This document shows positions 51,845 to 60,949 of a DNA stretch of 64,000 nt, piece after piece. Location of the stretch: assembly GCA_043753895.1 (NCBI GenBank), contig JAYUWK010000027.1:81690-145689 (forward strand), written 5' to 3'. A program made the translations under genes and the position numbers. The first letter of the stretch is position 1. Each line of letters begins with the position of its first letter. The notes under the pieces are model-generated. The model had not been told where the DNA came from. It did no database searches and worked only from the letters and a program-made list of their open reading frames with translations. This stretch comes from WLMZ01 sp043753895. Lineage in GTDB: Bacteria; Actinomycetota; Acidimicrobiia; Acidimicrobiales; Ilumatobacteraceae.

Positions 51845-52960
51845 TCAGTCGCCGGAGACGCTGCGCGCGATGCGCTGGTTGGTCTCGATCCACTCCTCGA
51901 CGATGTCGTACACCACGTCCTTGGCCGGGCGTACCGAATTCATCAGGCCGACGATCTGACCAACAGGCGAGCCACCGAGTTCCTTCGAGCGTGCTCGTGA
52001 GAAGCGATGTGCGGCAGGCGCGTACAGGATGCCCTGCAATGGCATCGGCAGTGGAGACGGCGCATCGGGGGCCTCCCATGCCTGCGTCCAGTCGGTGCGC
52101 AACTGGCGCGCCGGCTTGCCTGTCATCGAGCGCGACCGCACGGTGTCGGTGAAACCTGCTGCGAGCAGGTTCTCCACCACCCACGGCTGGGTATCGGCTT
52201 CGGCAACGGTGAGCCAGATCGAGCCGGTCCACGCACCCTGCGCCCCCAGCGCCATCGCGGCAGCCATCTGCCGGCCACGGCCGATTCCACCCGCAGCGAG
52301 CACGGGAATGTCTGGGCCGACGGTGTCGACGACTTCGGGGATGAGCACCATCGTGGAGATCTCACCGCAATGACCACCCGCTTCGGTGCCCTGTGCAATC
52401 AGCACGTCGACACCGAGTTCCACGTTCTTGATCGCGTGCCGCGGTGATCCGCACAACGCACCGACCAGTACGCCCTTGCTGTGCGCGGCATCGATCGCGT
52501 ACGCAGGCGGCGGGCCGAGCGCGTTCACGAGCATCGACACCGGATGACGCAGCGCGATGTCGACCTGGCCGGGCCCTTCGACCTCCACACCGAGTCCAGC
52601 GGCTTTCATCGTGCCCTCCACGCCATCGGGCATTTGCGGGATGTGATGATCGGCGAGGATCATCTCGACGAAGTCGCGGTGTTCCTCGGGGATCAACGAC
52701 TGCAAGTACTCCAGGCTGAACGCACCATCGCCTTTACCGACGAACTTCTCGGGCATCGCGAAGTCGACGCCGTAGGGCTTGCCACCAACGTGTTCGTCGA
52801 TCCAGCTCAGCTCGATCTCGAGCTGGTCAGGACTGAAGGCGAGCGCACCGAGCACGCCGTAGCCTCCCGCTCGGCTCACCGCTGCCACGACATCGCGGCA
52901 GTGCGAGAAGGCGAATAGAGGAAACTCGATGCCAAGCGTGTCACAGATGGGAGTGCGCAT
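51845..52960 (-). CDS. Nitronate monooxygenase / 2-nitropropane dioxygenase-like flavoprotein
   Basis: 371 residues of the FMN-binding NMO-like TIM barrel. N terminus TLGIEFPLFAFSHCRDVVAAVSRAGG, then AQGTEAGGHCGEISTM and PVLAAGGIGRGRQMAAAMALGAQGAW, the FMN phosphate-binding part. Actinobacterial members are also linked to enoyl reductase or lipid chemistry, so the name is generic. Confidence 0.85.
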   Translation of the reverse strand: MRTPICDTLGIEFPLFAFSHCRDVVAAVSRAGGYGVLGALAFSPDQLEIELSWIDEHVGGKPYGVDFAMPEKFVGKGDGAFSLEYLQSLIPEEHRDFVEMILADHHIPQMPDGVEGTMKAAGLGVEVEGPGQVDIALRHPVSMLVNALGPPPAYAIDAAHSKGVLVGALCGSPRHAIKNVELGVDVLIAQGTEAGGHCGEISTMVLIPEVVDTVGPDIPVLAAGGIGRGRQMAAAMALGAQGAWTGSIWLTVAEADTQPWVVENLLAAGFTDTVRSRSMTGKPARQLRTDWTQAWEAPDAPSPLPMPLQGILYAPAAHRFSRARSKELGGSPVGQIVGLMNSVRPAKDVVYDIVEEWIETNQRIARSVSGD

Positions 52961-53064
52961 GGCGCCGACCGTAGCTCACCCCATTCGCTGAATCGCCGTT
53001 CGAGAAAGGGACGCTGGGACCTTTTCCTCTCGACGCGACGGCCTCACTCGGCCCACAATGAATC

Positions 53065-53967
53065 ATGACAACATTTGATCTGCAGCACGTGTCCATCCAC
53101 GGCCACGACGTGGGTTATCGCCGCGCTGGCAATGGTCCGGTGATCCTGCTCCTGCATGGCATCGCCGGTAGTTCGCGTACGTGGAAAGAGGTGATGAAGC
53201 TCCTCGCCGACGACTACACCGTGATCGCCCCCGATCTGCTCGGCCATGGCGAGTCGGCCAAGCCGATGGGCGACTATTCCCTCGGCGCGTTCGCCAGCGG
53301 CATCCGTGATCTGCTCCGCGTGCTCGACGTCCCCAGCGCCACGGTGGTGGGGCAGTCCTTCGGCGGTGGCGTGGCGATGCAACTCGCCTATCAGCATCCC
53401 GATTGCTGCGAGCGCATGATCCTCGTGGGCAGTGGCGGTCTCGGCCGCGAGGTCAGTTGGCTGCTCCGTTGGCTCACCTTCCCCGGAGCGGAGTACGTGA
53501 TGCCGCTGCTCTTCCCGCCGTTCGTGCGCGATCAGGGCAACCGGGTTGGGCAACTGCTCGGCCGGATCGGTGTTCGTTCCGTGCGCGTCGACGAGATGTG
53601 GCGGTCGTACGCGTCGCTGGCCGACTCGCCCAACCGTAAAGCGTTCGTACGCACGCTCAAGTCGGTCATCGACCCCGGTGGTCAGACGGTCAGCGCTCTC
53701 GACCGTCTATACCTCGCAGCTGCGGTGCCCACACTCATCGTGTGGGGCGACCGGGACGACATCATCCCGGTCAGTCACGCTTACGCCGCGCACGAAGCCA
53801 TCCCGGGGAGCACGTTGGTGATCATGCCGGGTGCCACCCATTTCCCACACGCCGAGCAGCCCGAACGCTTCGCCGAGATCCTGCGTGACTTCATGACCTC
53901 CACAGAGAGTGCCGATGCCGACAAAGGCAGCTATCGCGAACTGTTGCTCACCCACGCCGATGGTTGA
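53065..53967 (+). CDS. Alpha/beta hydrolase
   Basis: 300 residues. Oxyanion HG motif LLHGIAGSSRTW, nucleophile elbow VVGQSFGGG (Ser), acid in VWGDRDDIIP and His in GATHFPHAEQPERF. It resembles C-C bond or ester hydrolases of the MhpC/epoxide-hydrolase type; the substrate is unknown. Upstream at 53008-53021 lies GGGACGCTGGGACC, a weak DosR-like match. Its last base is adjacent to the end of the CoA-transferase gene. Confidence 0.85.
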   Translation: MTTFDLQHVSIHGHDVGYRRAGNGPVILLLHGIAGSSRTWKEVMKLLADDYTVIAPDLLGHGESAKPMGDYSLGAFASGIRDLLRVLDVPSATVVGQSFGGGVAMQLAYQHPDCCERMILVGSGGLGREVSWLLRWLTFPGAEYVMPLLFPPFVRDQGNRVGQLLGRIGVRSVRVDEMWRSYASLADSPNRKAFVRTLKSVIDPGGQTVSALDRLYLAAAVPTLIVWGDRDDIIPVSHAYAAHEAIPGSTLVIMPGATHFPHAEQPERFAEILRDFMTSTESADADKGSYRELLLTHADG

Positions 53968-55260
53968 CTACAGATAACGGAGCGCGTGCGCGGATCGTTC
54001 GAGCTCCTCGCGAAACTTGGGATGCGCCACGTTGATCAGCGCGCGAGAGCGTTCACGAATCGATCGCCCGCGCAGTTCGGCCACACCGAACTCGGTGACG
54101 ATCTTGTCGACGGTGTTCTTCTGCGTTGTCACCACGTCGCCGGCCGCGAGTTGCGGAACGATGCGGCTGATCTCACCGTTCTTCGCAGTGGATTGCATGA
54201 CGATGAAGCTCTGGCCACCATCGCTGTAGGCCGCTCCGCGGGCGAAGTCGCTCTGCCCGCCCGACGATGAGTAGTAGTGACCCTGGATGGTCTCGCTCGC
54301 GCATTGACCGAGGAAGTCGACGGCGAGGCTGGCATTGATCGACACGAAGTTGGGTTCGCGCGAGATCACACGCGGATCGTTCACGTAACGCGCCGACCAC
54401 ATTTCGATGGTGGGGTTGTCGTGCACGAAGTCGTAGAGGCGCTGCGTACCGAGCGCGAATGTGCCGATCACCTTGAGGCGATTGTTGGCCTTGTTGACTC
54501 CGGTGATCACGCCCGCCTCGATGAGATCGATAAGACCGTCGGAGATGAGTTCGGTGTGCACACCGAGGTTTACATGACCGTCGAGTTGGGCGAGCACACT
54601 GTTGGGAATCGCCCCGATACCTGCCTGGATGGTGCAACCGTTGGGCACACGCTCGGCCACGAATGCGCCGATGCGTCGATCGGTTTCGCTGGGTTCGATG
54701 GGTGACACCTCGAGCAGCGGGTAGTCGGCATCGACCCACCCGACCACCTGCGACACGTGGATTTGGTTGCGACCCGTGGTGCGCGGCATCTGCTGGTTGA
54801 CCTCGACGAAGAACGGGGCGCGACCGATGAAGCTGCCCGCGTAGTCGGCACTCACGCCGAGCGAGAAGTTGCCGTGTCGATCAGGCGGCGAGACCGACGC
54901 AATCACGAGCGGCTTCGGCGCCCGCCGACGGAGCACGTCGTAGACCTCGGAGAAATGATTGGGCACGAGGTCGACGGTGCCGGCCTGAAAACACGGCCGG
55001 GTGATGTGCGAGAGGAAGTACGAGCGGTGCACCAACCGATCTCCGAACGCTCCGTGCATCATTGGTCGATCATGCAGGGCATGCATCTGGTGCACGGTCA
55101 CGCCCTGCAGCTGATCGGCCGCTCGCTCGACGGCGTCGAGCAGTGTGACGGGCTCGCCGTTGGCGATAGGAACGATGAGGTCAGTGCCTGGTACGACGTG
55201 GCGGATCAGCGCGTCGGCACTGGCGGCATGGCGGCCGCGGAGGAGGTCGTCAACATTCAC
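53968..55260 (-). CDS. Acetyl-CoA hydrolase/transferase family (4-hydroxybutyrate CoA-transferase-like)
   Basis: 430 residues, class I CoA-transferase. Motifs: GIGAIPNSVLAQLDGHVNLGVHTELISDG with the catalytic Glu region, then GGQSDFARGAAYSDGGQSF and the C-terminal EFGVAELRGRS. It moves CoA between acyl-CoA and a free acid such as acetate, butyrate or hydroxybutyrate. It starts with ATG 55260, 12 bases after the next gene upstream. Confidence 0.9.
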   Translation of the reverse strand: MNVDDLLRGRHAASADALIRHVVPGTDLIVPIANGEPVTLLDAVERAADQLQGVTVHQMHALHDRPMMHGAFGDRLVHRSYFLSHITRPCFQAGTVDLVPNHFSEVYDVLRRRAPKPLVIASVSPPDRHGNFSLGVSADYAGSFIGRAPFFVEVNQQMPRTTGRNQIHVSQVVGWVDADYPLLEVSPIEPSETDRRIGAFVAERVPNGCTIQAGIGAIPNSVLAQLDGHVNLGVHTELISDGLIDLIEAGVITGVNKANNRLKVIGTFALGTQRLYDFVHDNPTIEMWSARYVNDPRVISREPNFVSINASLAVDFLGQCASETIQGHYYSSSGGQSDFARGAAYSDGGQSFIVMQSTAKNGEISRIVPQLAAGDVVTTQKNTVDKIVTEFGVAELRGRSIRERSRALINVAHPKFREELERSAHALRYL

Positions 55261-55272
55261 GACTCGATCATG

Positions 55273-55929
55273 TCACGGGGCAGTGAGCCGGCGTCGGAGT
55301 TCGACCGCAACGGCGACGCCGGCGATGGCCTCGATCTCCTCGGCCAATGAATCGATCACCATCTCAATGCCCACGAATGCTTCGGGCGACTCTGTGCAGC
55401 ACCATGCCATCGTGTCGCCTTCGTCGCCCCAGTCGGCGCGCCGCCAGCCGCGCACCTCAGCCAGTTCGGTGCCATCGTCGCGCATCGCCCAATCAACGCG
55501 AATCGGTAGCTGCCAGCAGACCGAGGGCTTCCAGTCGATGGGTGACTCGTCGGCCTCGAGTGCTGCGATGTGCAGTGCGCATCCCTCGCCCCCCGCGAAC
55601 CCGGGCCGATTGAGGAAGATGCACGCATCGTCGATCACACGGGTGTTGGTGTGCTCGTCGTTGCTGAACACTCCCCCGTCGTGAGCCTCTGCGAAATACT
55701 GGAACCGATCGGGGCGCAGCGCTGCCGTACTCGCGTCGACCAGGCGAGCTTCGTCGTCACCATCGATCTCAGCGCCCACCGAACAGCACCCCTGGTTCAG
55801 GTGCTCGGCCGGCTGGTCGAGAATCCCCTGGCAACCGCGTCCCCAGATGCACGTCCAGTTGGACTGCAGGAACGCCCGCTCGAACCGCCACACTGTGTCG
55901 CCGTCGATGATCTCTTCGAAATCGCTCAC
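55273..55929 (-). CDS. Cysteine-rich protein of unknown function (DUF3109-like)
   Basis: 218 residues from GTG 55929, which avoids overlap with the methyltransferase. Cysteines cluster in CIWGRGCQG, GCCSVG, CIFLN, GCALH, VCWQLP and WCC, suggesting a metal or Fe-S site. The layout recalls DUF3109-type proteins, but I am unsure. Between a CoA-transferase and a methyltransferase on the same strand, with small gaps. Confidence 0.65.
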   Translation of the reverse strand: MSDFEEIIDGDTVWRFERAFLQSNWTCIWGRGCQGILDQPAEHLNQGCCSVGAEIDGDDEARLVDASTAALRPDRFQYFAEAHDGGVFSNDEHTNTRVIDDACIFLNRPGFAGGEGCALHIAALEADESPIDWKPSVCWQLPIRVDWAMRDDGTELAEVRGWRRADWGDEGDTMAWCCTESPEAFVGIEMVIDSLAEEIEAIAGVAVAVELRRRLTAP

Positions 55930-55951
55930 GCCGTCCACGGTAGATCGGTGC

Positions 55952-56614
55952 TCAACGTTTCCGGCAGAGCGTGAGGCCATCGGCGATCGGCAACATCACG
56001 CAGTCGACACGGTCGTCAGCCATCACCATGTCGTTGAACCCGCGCAGCGCCATCGTGTCGGCTGTGGTGTCGGACGCGTCGATGATGCGTCCCGACCACA
56101 ACACGTTGTCGACCGCAATCACACCACCCGAGCGCATGCGCTGCAGGATCTCTTCGTAGTACACGGCGTAGCCCGACTTGTCGGCGTCGATGAACGCGAG
56201 GTCGATGGGGTCGTCGAGCGGCATCGCGCGCAGCGTGTCGGCACCGGGTGCGAGACGCAGCTCGACGCGGTCGTTGAGGCCGGCCTCCTGCCACGCCTGC
56301 ACGGCACGTGCCGTGAACTCGGCGCTCACGTCGCAACAGATGAGACGCCCGCCGGCAACGAGCCCGCGCGCCAGACACACCGACGAATAGCCGGTGAACG
56401 TGCCGACCTCAACGATGAGCTGAGCGCCGAGCATGTTCGCCAACATCGTGAGGAACGCGCCCTGCTCCGGAGCGATCTGCATGCGCGCAATGGGACCCAT
56501 CGCGCTCGTGTCGTCAGCGAGCCGTTGCAGCACCGCATCGGGTGGTGTGCCGTGAGCAACGAGGTATTGGTGAAGGTCTGTATCGAGCCCGAGGCTCTTA
56601 GGAGTGCTGGACAT
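55952..56614 (-). CDS. SAM-dependent O-methyltransferase (caffeoyl-CoA OMT family)
   Basis: 220 residues. SAM-binding VEVGTFTGYSSVCLA, then CDVSAEF, metal-ligand IDLAFIDADKSGY and AVDNVLWSGR. The whole family layout is intact. It methylates a catechol-like hydroxyl with divalent metal; the natural substrate is unknown. Confidence 0.9.
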   Translation of the reverse strand: MSSTPKSLGLDTDLHQYLVAHGTPPDAVLQRLADDTSAMGPIARMQIAPEQGAFLTMLANMLGAQLIVEVGTFTGYSSVCLARGLVAGGRLICCDVSAEFTARAVQAWQEAGLNDRVELRLAPGADTLRAMPLDDPIDLAFIDADKSGYAVYYEEILQRMRSGGVIAVDNVLWSGRIIDASDTTADTMALRGFNDMVMADDRVDCVMLPIADGLTLCRKR

Positions 56615-56638
56615 TGCCCAGCACTCTAGATCGCCGTA

Positions 56639-58117
56639 TCAGCGCGAGCGACCAGAACCAGAGCGACCAGAACCCTGACGACCCGAGCCCGAATGCGAAG
56701 AACCCTGGCGCGCACCGCGGTGCTGTGCCGGCTGGCGGGGACCACGTGCGGCCGACTCTTCGTACGCAACGGCCGAGGGCTTCACGTATTCCGCTGCGGG
56801 GCCGACGAGGCCCTCGAGCATCGAGTGACCCGGCCCGATACGGGTGATGATCGGCTCGATCCGTGCGGCCTTCGCCAACGACTTCACGTCGCCGACCTGA
56901 TCGGGTGTCATCAACGTGACGACCACGCCTTCGGCCCCGGCGCGTGCGGTGCGACCCGAACGGTGCAGATACGCCTTGTGCTCGGCCGGTGGGTCCACGT
57001 GCACCACGAGTGCAATGTCGTCGACATGGATGCCGCGCGCGGCGATGTCGGTCGCGACGAGCACGCGAGTGGTGCCCGCCGAGAACGACTCGAGGTTGCG
57101 CTCGCGCGCGTTCTGCGAGAGGTTGCCGTGCATCTCGACGGCAGGAATGCCCGCCGCGGTGAGCTGCTTGGCGAGCTTCTTCGCGCCGTGCTTGGTGCGG
57201 GTGAACAGCAGAGAACGATCTGCGCCCTGCGCAAGCTCACGGATGACGGTGGGCTTGTCAGCGGCACTCACAGCAAAGACATGGTGCGTCATCGTCGAGA
57301 CGGGGGCGATCTCGGGGTCCACCGAGTGAACGACGGGATTACTGAGGTAGCGGCGTACGAGGACATCGATGCCGTTGTCGAGCGTGGCCGAGAACAACAG
57401 TCGCTGCCCGCCTTGCGGCGTCTGATCGAGCAGCCGCTTGACGGCCGGGAGGAATCCGAGGTCAGCCATGTGATCGGCCTCGTCGAGCACGGTGACCTCC
57501 ACCTGATCGAGTCGGCAGTGCCGCTGTGAGATGAGGTCCTCCAGGCGGCCGGGGCAAGCCACGAGGATGTCGACGCCGAGGCGCAGCGCAGTGACCTGCG
57601 GGCCCTGGCCGACGCCGCCGAACACGGTGGTGACCTTCAACGACATCGCATTCGCGATCGGCAACAACGTCTCGGCAACCTGGTTGGCGAGCTCGCGGGT
57701 GGGTACCAGGATGAGCGCGCGGGGGCGCTTGGTCTCGCGACGGCCGCCGGAGTTGGCGAGGCGTACTACCGTGGGAATGGCGAACGCGATGGTCTTGCCG
57801 CTGCCGGTCTTGCCACGACCGAGTACATCGCGGCCTGCCAATGAGTCGGGCAGGGTTGCGGTCTGGATCGGGAACGGGGCGGTCACGCCGAGGCGGCTGA
57901 GCGCGTTCACGATGGGGGTGGGCACGTTGAGCACGGTGAAGTCGGCCGCGTCGGGCACGGGGGCCGTGGATGGCGACAGGTTCACTGAATCATTCGATGC
58001 CGCATGTGCGGCACCAGGAGTAGACGGGCGACGGGGCTCGCCGACTGCGTTGTCGCGGGGACCGCGGCGACGAGGGTTGCGACGCGACGCGCCGGACGAG
58101 GGGGTGGTGGTGGTCAT
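56639..58117 (-). CDS. DEAD-box ATP-dependent RNA helicase
   Basis: 492 residues. Q motif region FTVLNVPTPIVNALSRLGV, Walker A GRGKTGSGKT, PTRELANQ, VLDEADHMADLGF, SAT (LLFSATLD), DIAARGIHVDD and HRSGRTARAG. Basic tails at both ends, the C-terminal one with SGSGR repeats, fit an RhlE/CsdA-like RNA remodeller. Single gene, divergent from an MFS transporter. Confidence 0.93.
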   Translation of the reverse strand: MTTTTPSSGASRRNPRRRGPRDNAVGEPRRPSTPGAAHAASNDSVNLSPSTAPVPDAADFTVLNVPTPIVNALSRLGVTAPFPIQTATLPDSLAGRDVLGRGKTGSGKTIAFAIPTVVRLANSGGRRETKRPRALILVPTRELANQVAETLLPIANAMSLKVTTVFGGVGQGPQVTALRLGVDILVACPGRLEDLISQRHCRLDQVEVTVLDEADHMADLGFLPAVKRLLDQTPQGGQRLLFSATLDNGIDVLVRRYLSNPVVHSVDPEIAPVSTMTHHVFAVSAADKPTVIRELAQGADRSLLFTRTKHGAKKLAKQLTAAGIPAVEMHGNLSQNARERNLESFSAGTTRVLVATDIAARGIHVDDIALVVHVDPPAEHKAYLHRSGRTARAGAEGVVVTLMTPDQVGDVKSLAKAARIEPIITRIGPGHSMLEGLVGPAAEYVKPSAVAYEESAARGPRQPAQHRGARQGSSHSGSGRQGSGRSGSGRSR

Positions 58118-58318
58118 GGATTTCCTTCCAAATCGGTTGGCCGTTGATGCATGGCTGTCCGCTCAATGGAACAAAATCGTGCGCCTGAGGCGCTGCACTC
58201 GACCGCAAGTCACCAGAGTCGGCAACGAAGCACCGCTGATGCTAGCGGGAATGCCGTCAAATTGGGCGTTTCGCTGTTGACAGGTGCGCCGTGCGAGCGT
58301 GCCCGTAGCCTCGGTGCG

Positions 58319-59446
58319 GTGCGTTGGGACCGATTGACACTGGGTATCGGTCTTGGTTACGCGCTGCTGTCCTGGAGCCTCGGTTACGGCGCGATCCTGC
58401 CACAGCTCCGCGACGATCTGCACCTGTCGGCAAGCATTGGTGCGTTGCACGGCGCGATGTTCGGGTTCTGTCTGTTGGCGCTCGCGCTGTTCGGCAATCG
58501 CTTGTTGGCAGCGTTCAGCAACAGGGTTCTGCTGAGCATCGCGACACTCTGCATGACCGGTGGCGCGGTGTTGTTCGGCGTCGGCCAGTCCCCCGCGCTC
58601 ACACTCACGGGCGCAGTGATCACGGGTGCTGGCGCCGCGTTACTCGTCATCGTGGTCCCCGCTGTGGTGTTTGCCCACCAACCGCAGGCACCGACGCAGA
58701 CGATGTCCACGCTCAACGCGTTTCCGATGGTCTCGTCGACGCTTCTTCCACTGGCTGTCAGCCTCGCCGCAGCCGTCGCCATCAGCTGGCGGGTCGCATA
58801 CCTCGCGCCGGTTCTGCTCATCGGAGCGGCCATCACCATCACTGCGGGCCGCGCCCCGGTGCCGAGCACCGCAGTCGAGCAACCGGCCAAGCTCGCCCAC
58901 CTCGCGCGGGTCCCGTTGCTGGCGAGGCGGTGGTTGGTGCTCGTCTTCGGCGTCATGCTCGAGATCGGGACGGTCATCTGGGCGTCGTCGATCATGCGCG
59001 ACCTGGGTCACGCATCCAAAGGCACAGCTGCGTCACTCACCATTGGCTTCTTCATCGGTATGTTCGTTGGTCGGCTGACCCTTACGAAGTTGCTTGATCG
59101 CATCGATGAGCAGCAGTTGCTGATGCTGTCGTTCATCGGCGCGCTCGGCTTCCTCGCTCCGTTCCTCATCGGGCCTGGCCTCGCCGTGCGCATCATCGGG
59201 CTCACCGGTCTCGGCGTGTTTCTTTCGCCCGTCTATCCGCTGTCGGTGTCGCGCATCTTCGAACTTCACGACGACACCAACATGCTCGGTCGGGTCACTG
59301 CAGTGGCCTCCGGCGTCGGGGTCACCTTCGGGCCGCTGCTGCTCGGCACGCTGTCGGACTCATTCGGTCTCGCCTGGGCCACGGTGGTGCTGCCCGCGTT
59401 TGCGGTCGCCGGGCTCGTCTCGCTGGGACGACCCTCCACCGTGTGA
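58319..59446 (+). CDS. Major facilitator superfamily transporter
   Basis: 375 residues from GTG 58319, where the first helix begins (RLTLGIGLGYALLSW). About 12 helices, with GNRLLAAFSNRVLLS in the loop 2-3 position and FVGRLTLTKLLDRID later. The frame is open to 58151, but the extra 56 residues are polar and unlike the family. The substrate is unknown. Two SDR/VOC genes follow closely. Confidence 0.8.
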   Translation: MRWDRLTLGIGLGYALLSWSLGYGAILPQLRDDLHLSASIGALHGAMFGFCLLALALFGNRLLAAFSNRVLLSIATLCMTGGAVLFGVGQSPALTLTGAVITGAGAALLVIVVPAVVFAHQPQAPTQTMSTLNAFPMVSSTLLPLAVSLAAAVAISWRVAYLAPVLLIGAAITITAGRAPVPSTAVEQPAKLAHLARVPLLARRWLVLVFGVMLEIGTVIWASSIMRDLGHASKGTAASLTIGFFIGMFVGRLTLTKLLDRIDEQQLLMLSFIGALGFLAPFLIGPGLAVRIIGLTGLGVFLSPVYPLSVSRIFELHDDTNMLGRVTAVASGVGVTFGPLLLGTLSDSFGLAWATVVLPAFAVAGLVSLGRPSTV

Positions 59447-59505
59447 CGCAGCCGACCTACTATGCGCCTGAGCAGCACAACTGCGAAGCGCGAGTGGGAG
59501 ACCTC

Positions 59506-60312
59506 ATGGCACGACTACAGGATCGGGTGGCCGTCATCACTGGCGCTGGCGACGGCATCGGGTACGGCATTGCGCGCCGGTTCGCAGCCGAGGGCGCCAA
59601 GGTGATGGTTGCCGACGTGAACGCCGCGGCGGGTGCCCGCATCGCTGGCGAACTGCGCGAGGAGTTCGGTGTCGATGCCGTCGACCAACCCACCGATGTC
59701 TCGAACAAGGACCAGGTCGTCGCGATGATCGCGGCGGCTCAAGCGCGCTGGGGCACCGTCGACATCCTCGTGAACAACGCATGGGGTGGCGGTTCGTTGA
59801 GCCGGGTCGAGTTCAAGCGTGACGCCAACTTCGAGCACGGCTTCGGCGTGGGTTTCTACGGACCGCTGTGGGCGATGCAGGCAGCGTTCCCCGTGATGAA
59901 GGCCCAGGGCCGCGGCAACATCATCAACCTCTGCTCACTGAATGGCGTGAACGCGCACATCGGTACTGCCGAGTACAACGTGGCCAAAGAGGCGTTGCGC
60001 TCGCTCTCGCGCACCACAGCGCGCGAGTGGGCACCGCACGGCATCGTCGTCAACGTGATCTGCCCAGCCGCGAAGAGCGCAGCCTTTCGCGCCGTCGCTG
60101 CACGCAATCCTGAACTGGTGGCCACGGCCGACTCGGCCAACCCGATGGGCTACCTCGGCGATCCCGAACGCGACATCGCTCCGGTTGCGGTGTTCCTCGC
60201 GAGCGACGACGCCCACTACCTCACCGGAAACACATTGTTCGTCGATGGCGGAAGCCACATCAATGGGGCACACTGGGTGCCTGACCTCCCCACCGAAGCG
60301 AGCTCATCATGA
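59506..60312 (+). CDS. Short-chain dehydrogenase/reductase
   Basis: 268 residues from ATG 59506, with GGGAG upstream. TGAGDGIGYG, NNAWGG (variant of NNAG), Ser in CSLNGV and YNVAK (YxxxK) are present. Asp in VADVN at strand 2 favours NAD(H). The loop after the catalytic Lys lacks a typical PGxxxT. It overlaps the next gene by 4 bases, so the two are coupled. Confidence 0.88.
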   Translation: MARLQDRVAVITGAGDGIGYGIARRFAAEGAKVMVADVNAAAGARIAGELREEFGVDAVDQPTDVSNKDQVVAMIAAAQARWGTVDILVNNAWGGGSLSRVEFKRDANFEHGFGVGFYGPLWAMQAAFPVMKAQGRGNIINLCSLNGVNAHIGTAEYNVAKEALRSLSRTTAREWAPHGIVVNVICPAAKSAAFRAVAARNPELVATADSANPMGYLGDPERDIAPVAVFLASDDAHYLTGNTLFVDGGSHINGAHWVPDLPTEASSS

Positions 60313-60800
60313 ACGACCGTGACCAACTCACCGCCGAGCGCGATCGCATTCGCAGCGCACATATGTTGCCCAACGACCAACGACCCGCGTCGGCCGCTCG
60401 CGGTGTGCACCACGTGGCCCTGTTGTGTGCCGATGTGGAGGCAACGGTGCGCTTCTATCAGGACCTGCTCGAGTTCCCGCTCACCGACATGTTCGAGAAT
60501 CGCGACCATCAGGGATCGACGCACTTCTTCTTCGACATCGGCAACGGCAACGGACTGGCGTTCTTCGATTTGCCCGGACTCGACCTCGGCCCGTATCGAG
60601 AGGTGCTCGGCGGCTTGCATCACCTGGCCATCTCGGTGGCGCCGGAGCGTTGGGCGCACCTCAAGGACAAGCTCGACGCTGCCGGCATCGCGTACGCGCA
60701 CATCGATGGATCGTCGATTTATTTCCCCGACCCCGACGGTGTGCGCCTCGAATTGATCAGCGACCCGCTCGGCGAGATGTACGGGCACATCGTTCTCTGA
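60309..60800 (+). CDS. VOC family (glyoxalase/dioxygenase fold) protein
   Basis: 163 residues. Metal-binding positions: His in GVHHVALLC, His in LGGLHHLAIS and Glu in RLELISDP. Usual length for a single VOC unit. It may isomerise, cleave or bind a small molecule. The 4-base overlap with the SDR suggests a joint pathway. Confidence 0.85.
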   Translation: MNDRDQLTAERDRIRSAHMLPNDQRPASAARGVHHVALLCADVEATVRFYQDLLEFPLTDMFENRDHQGSTHFFFDIGNGNGLAFFDLPGLDLGPYREVLGGLHHLAISVAPERWAHLKDKLDAAGIAYAHIDGSSIYFPDPDGVRLELISDPLGEMYGHIVL

Positions 60801-60827
60801 CCGCCGCCCCGCGCCCGCCGGCCGGGG

Positions 60828-60872
60828 AAGTAGCGCTGTAGCGGCCCCTCATGGGCCCGTAGAGCGCTACTT
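60828..60872. terminator. Large hairpin between converging genes
   Basis: AAGTAGCGCT (60828-60837) pairs perfectly with AGCGCTACTT (60863-60872). Inside, GGCCC and GGGCC form a second stem around CTCAT. The site is between the VOC gene and the converging ltrA-like gene. No T-run is present, so it may be a two-way terminator or another structured element. Confidence 0.6.
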
Positions 60873-60949
60873 CGCGAGCGGTGCCGCTGCGTTCGCACGT
60901 GAGGGGGCGGGTTACGGACTTCGGTGCAGTCGCAAGGATTCGACGGCGG

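Noticed and set aside
53008..53021. GGGACGCTGGGACC as a DosR box
   Set aside because: Only 10 of 14 positions fit and the right half is wrong; kept as a weak mention in the DosR finding.
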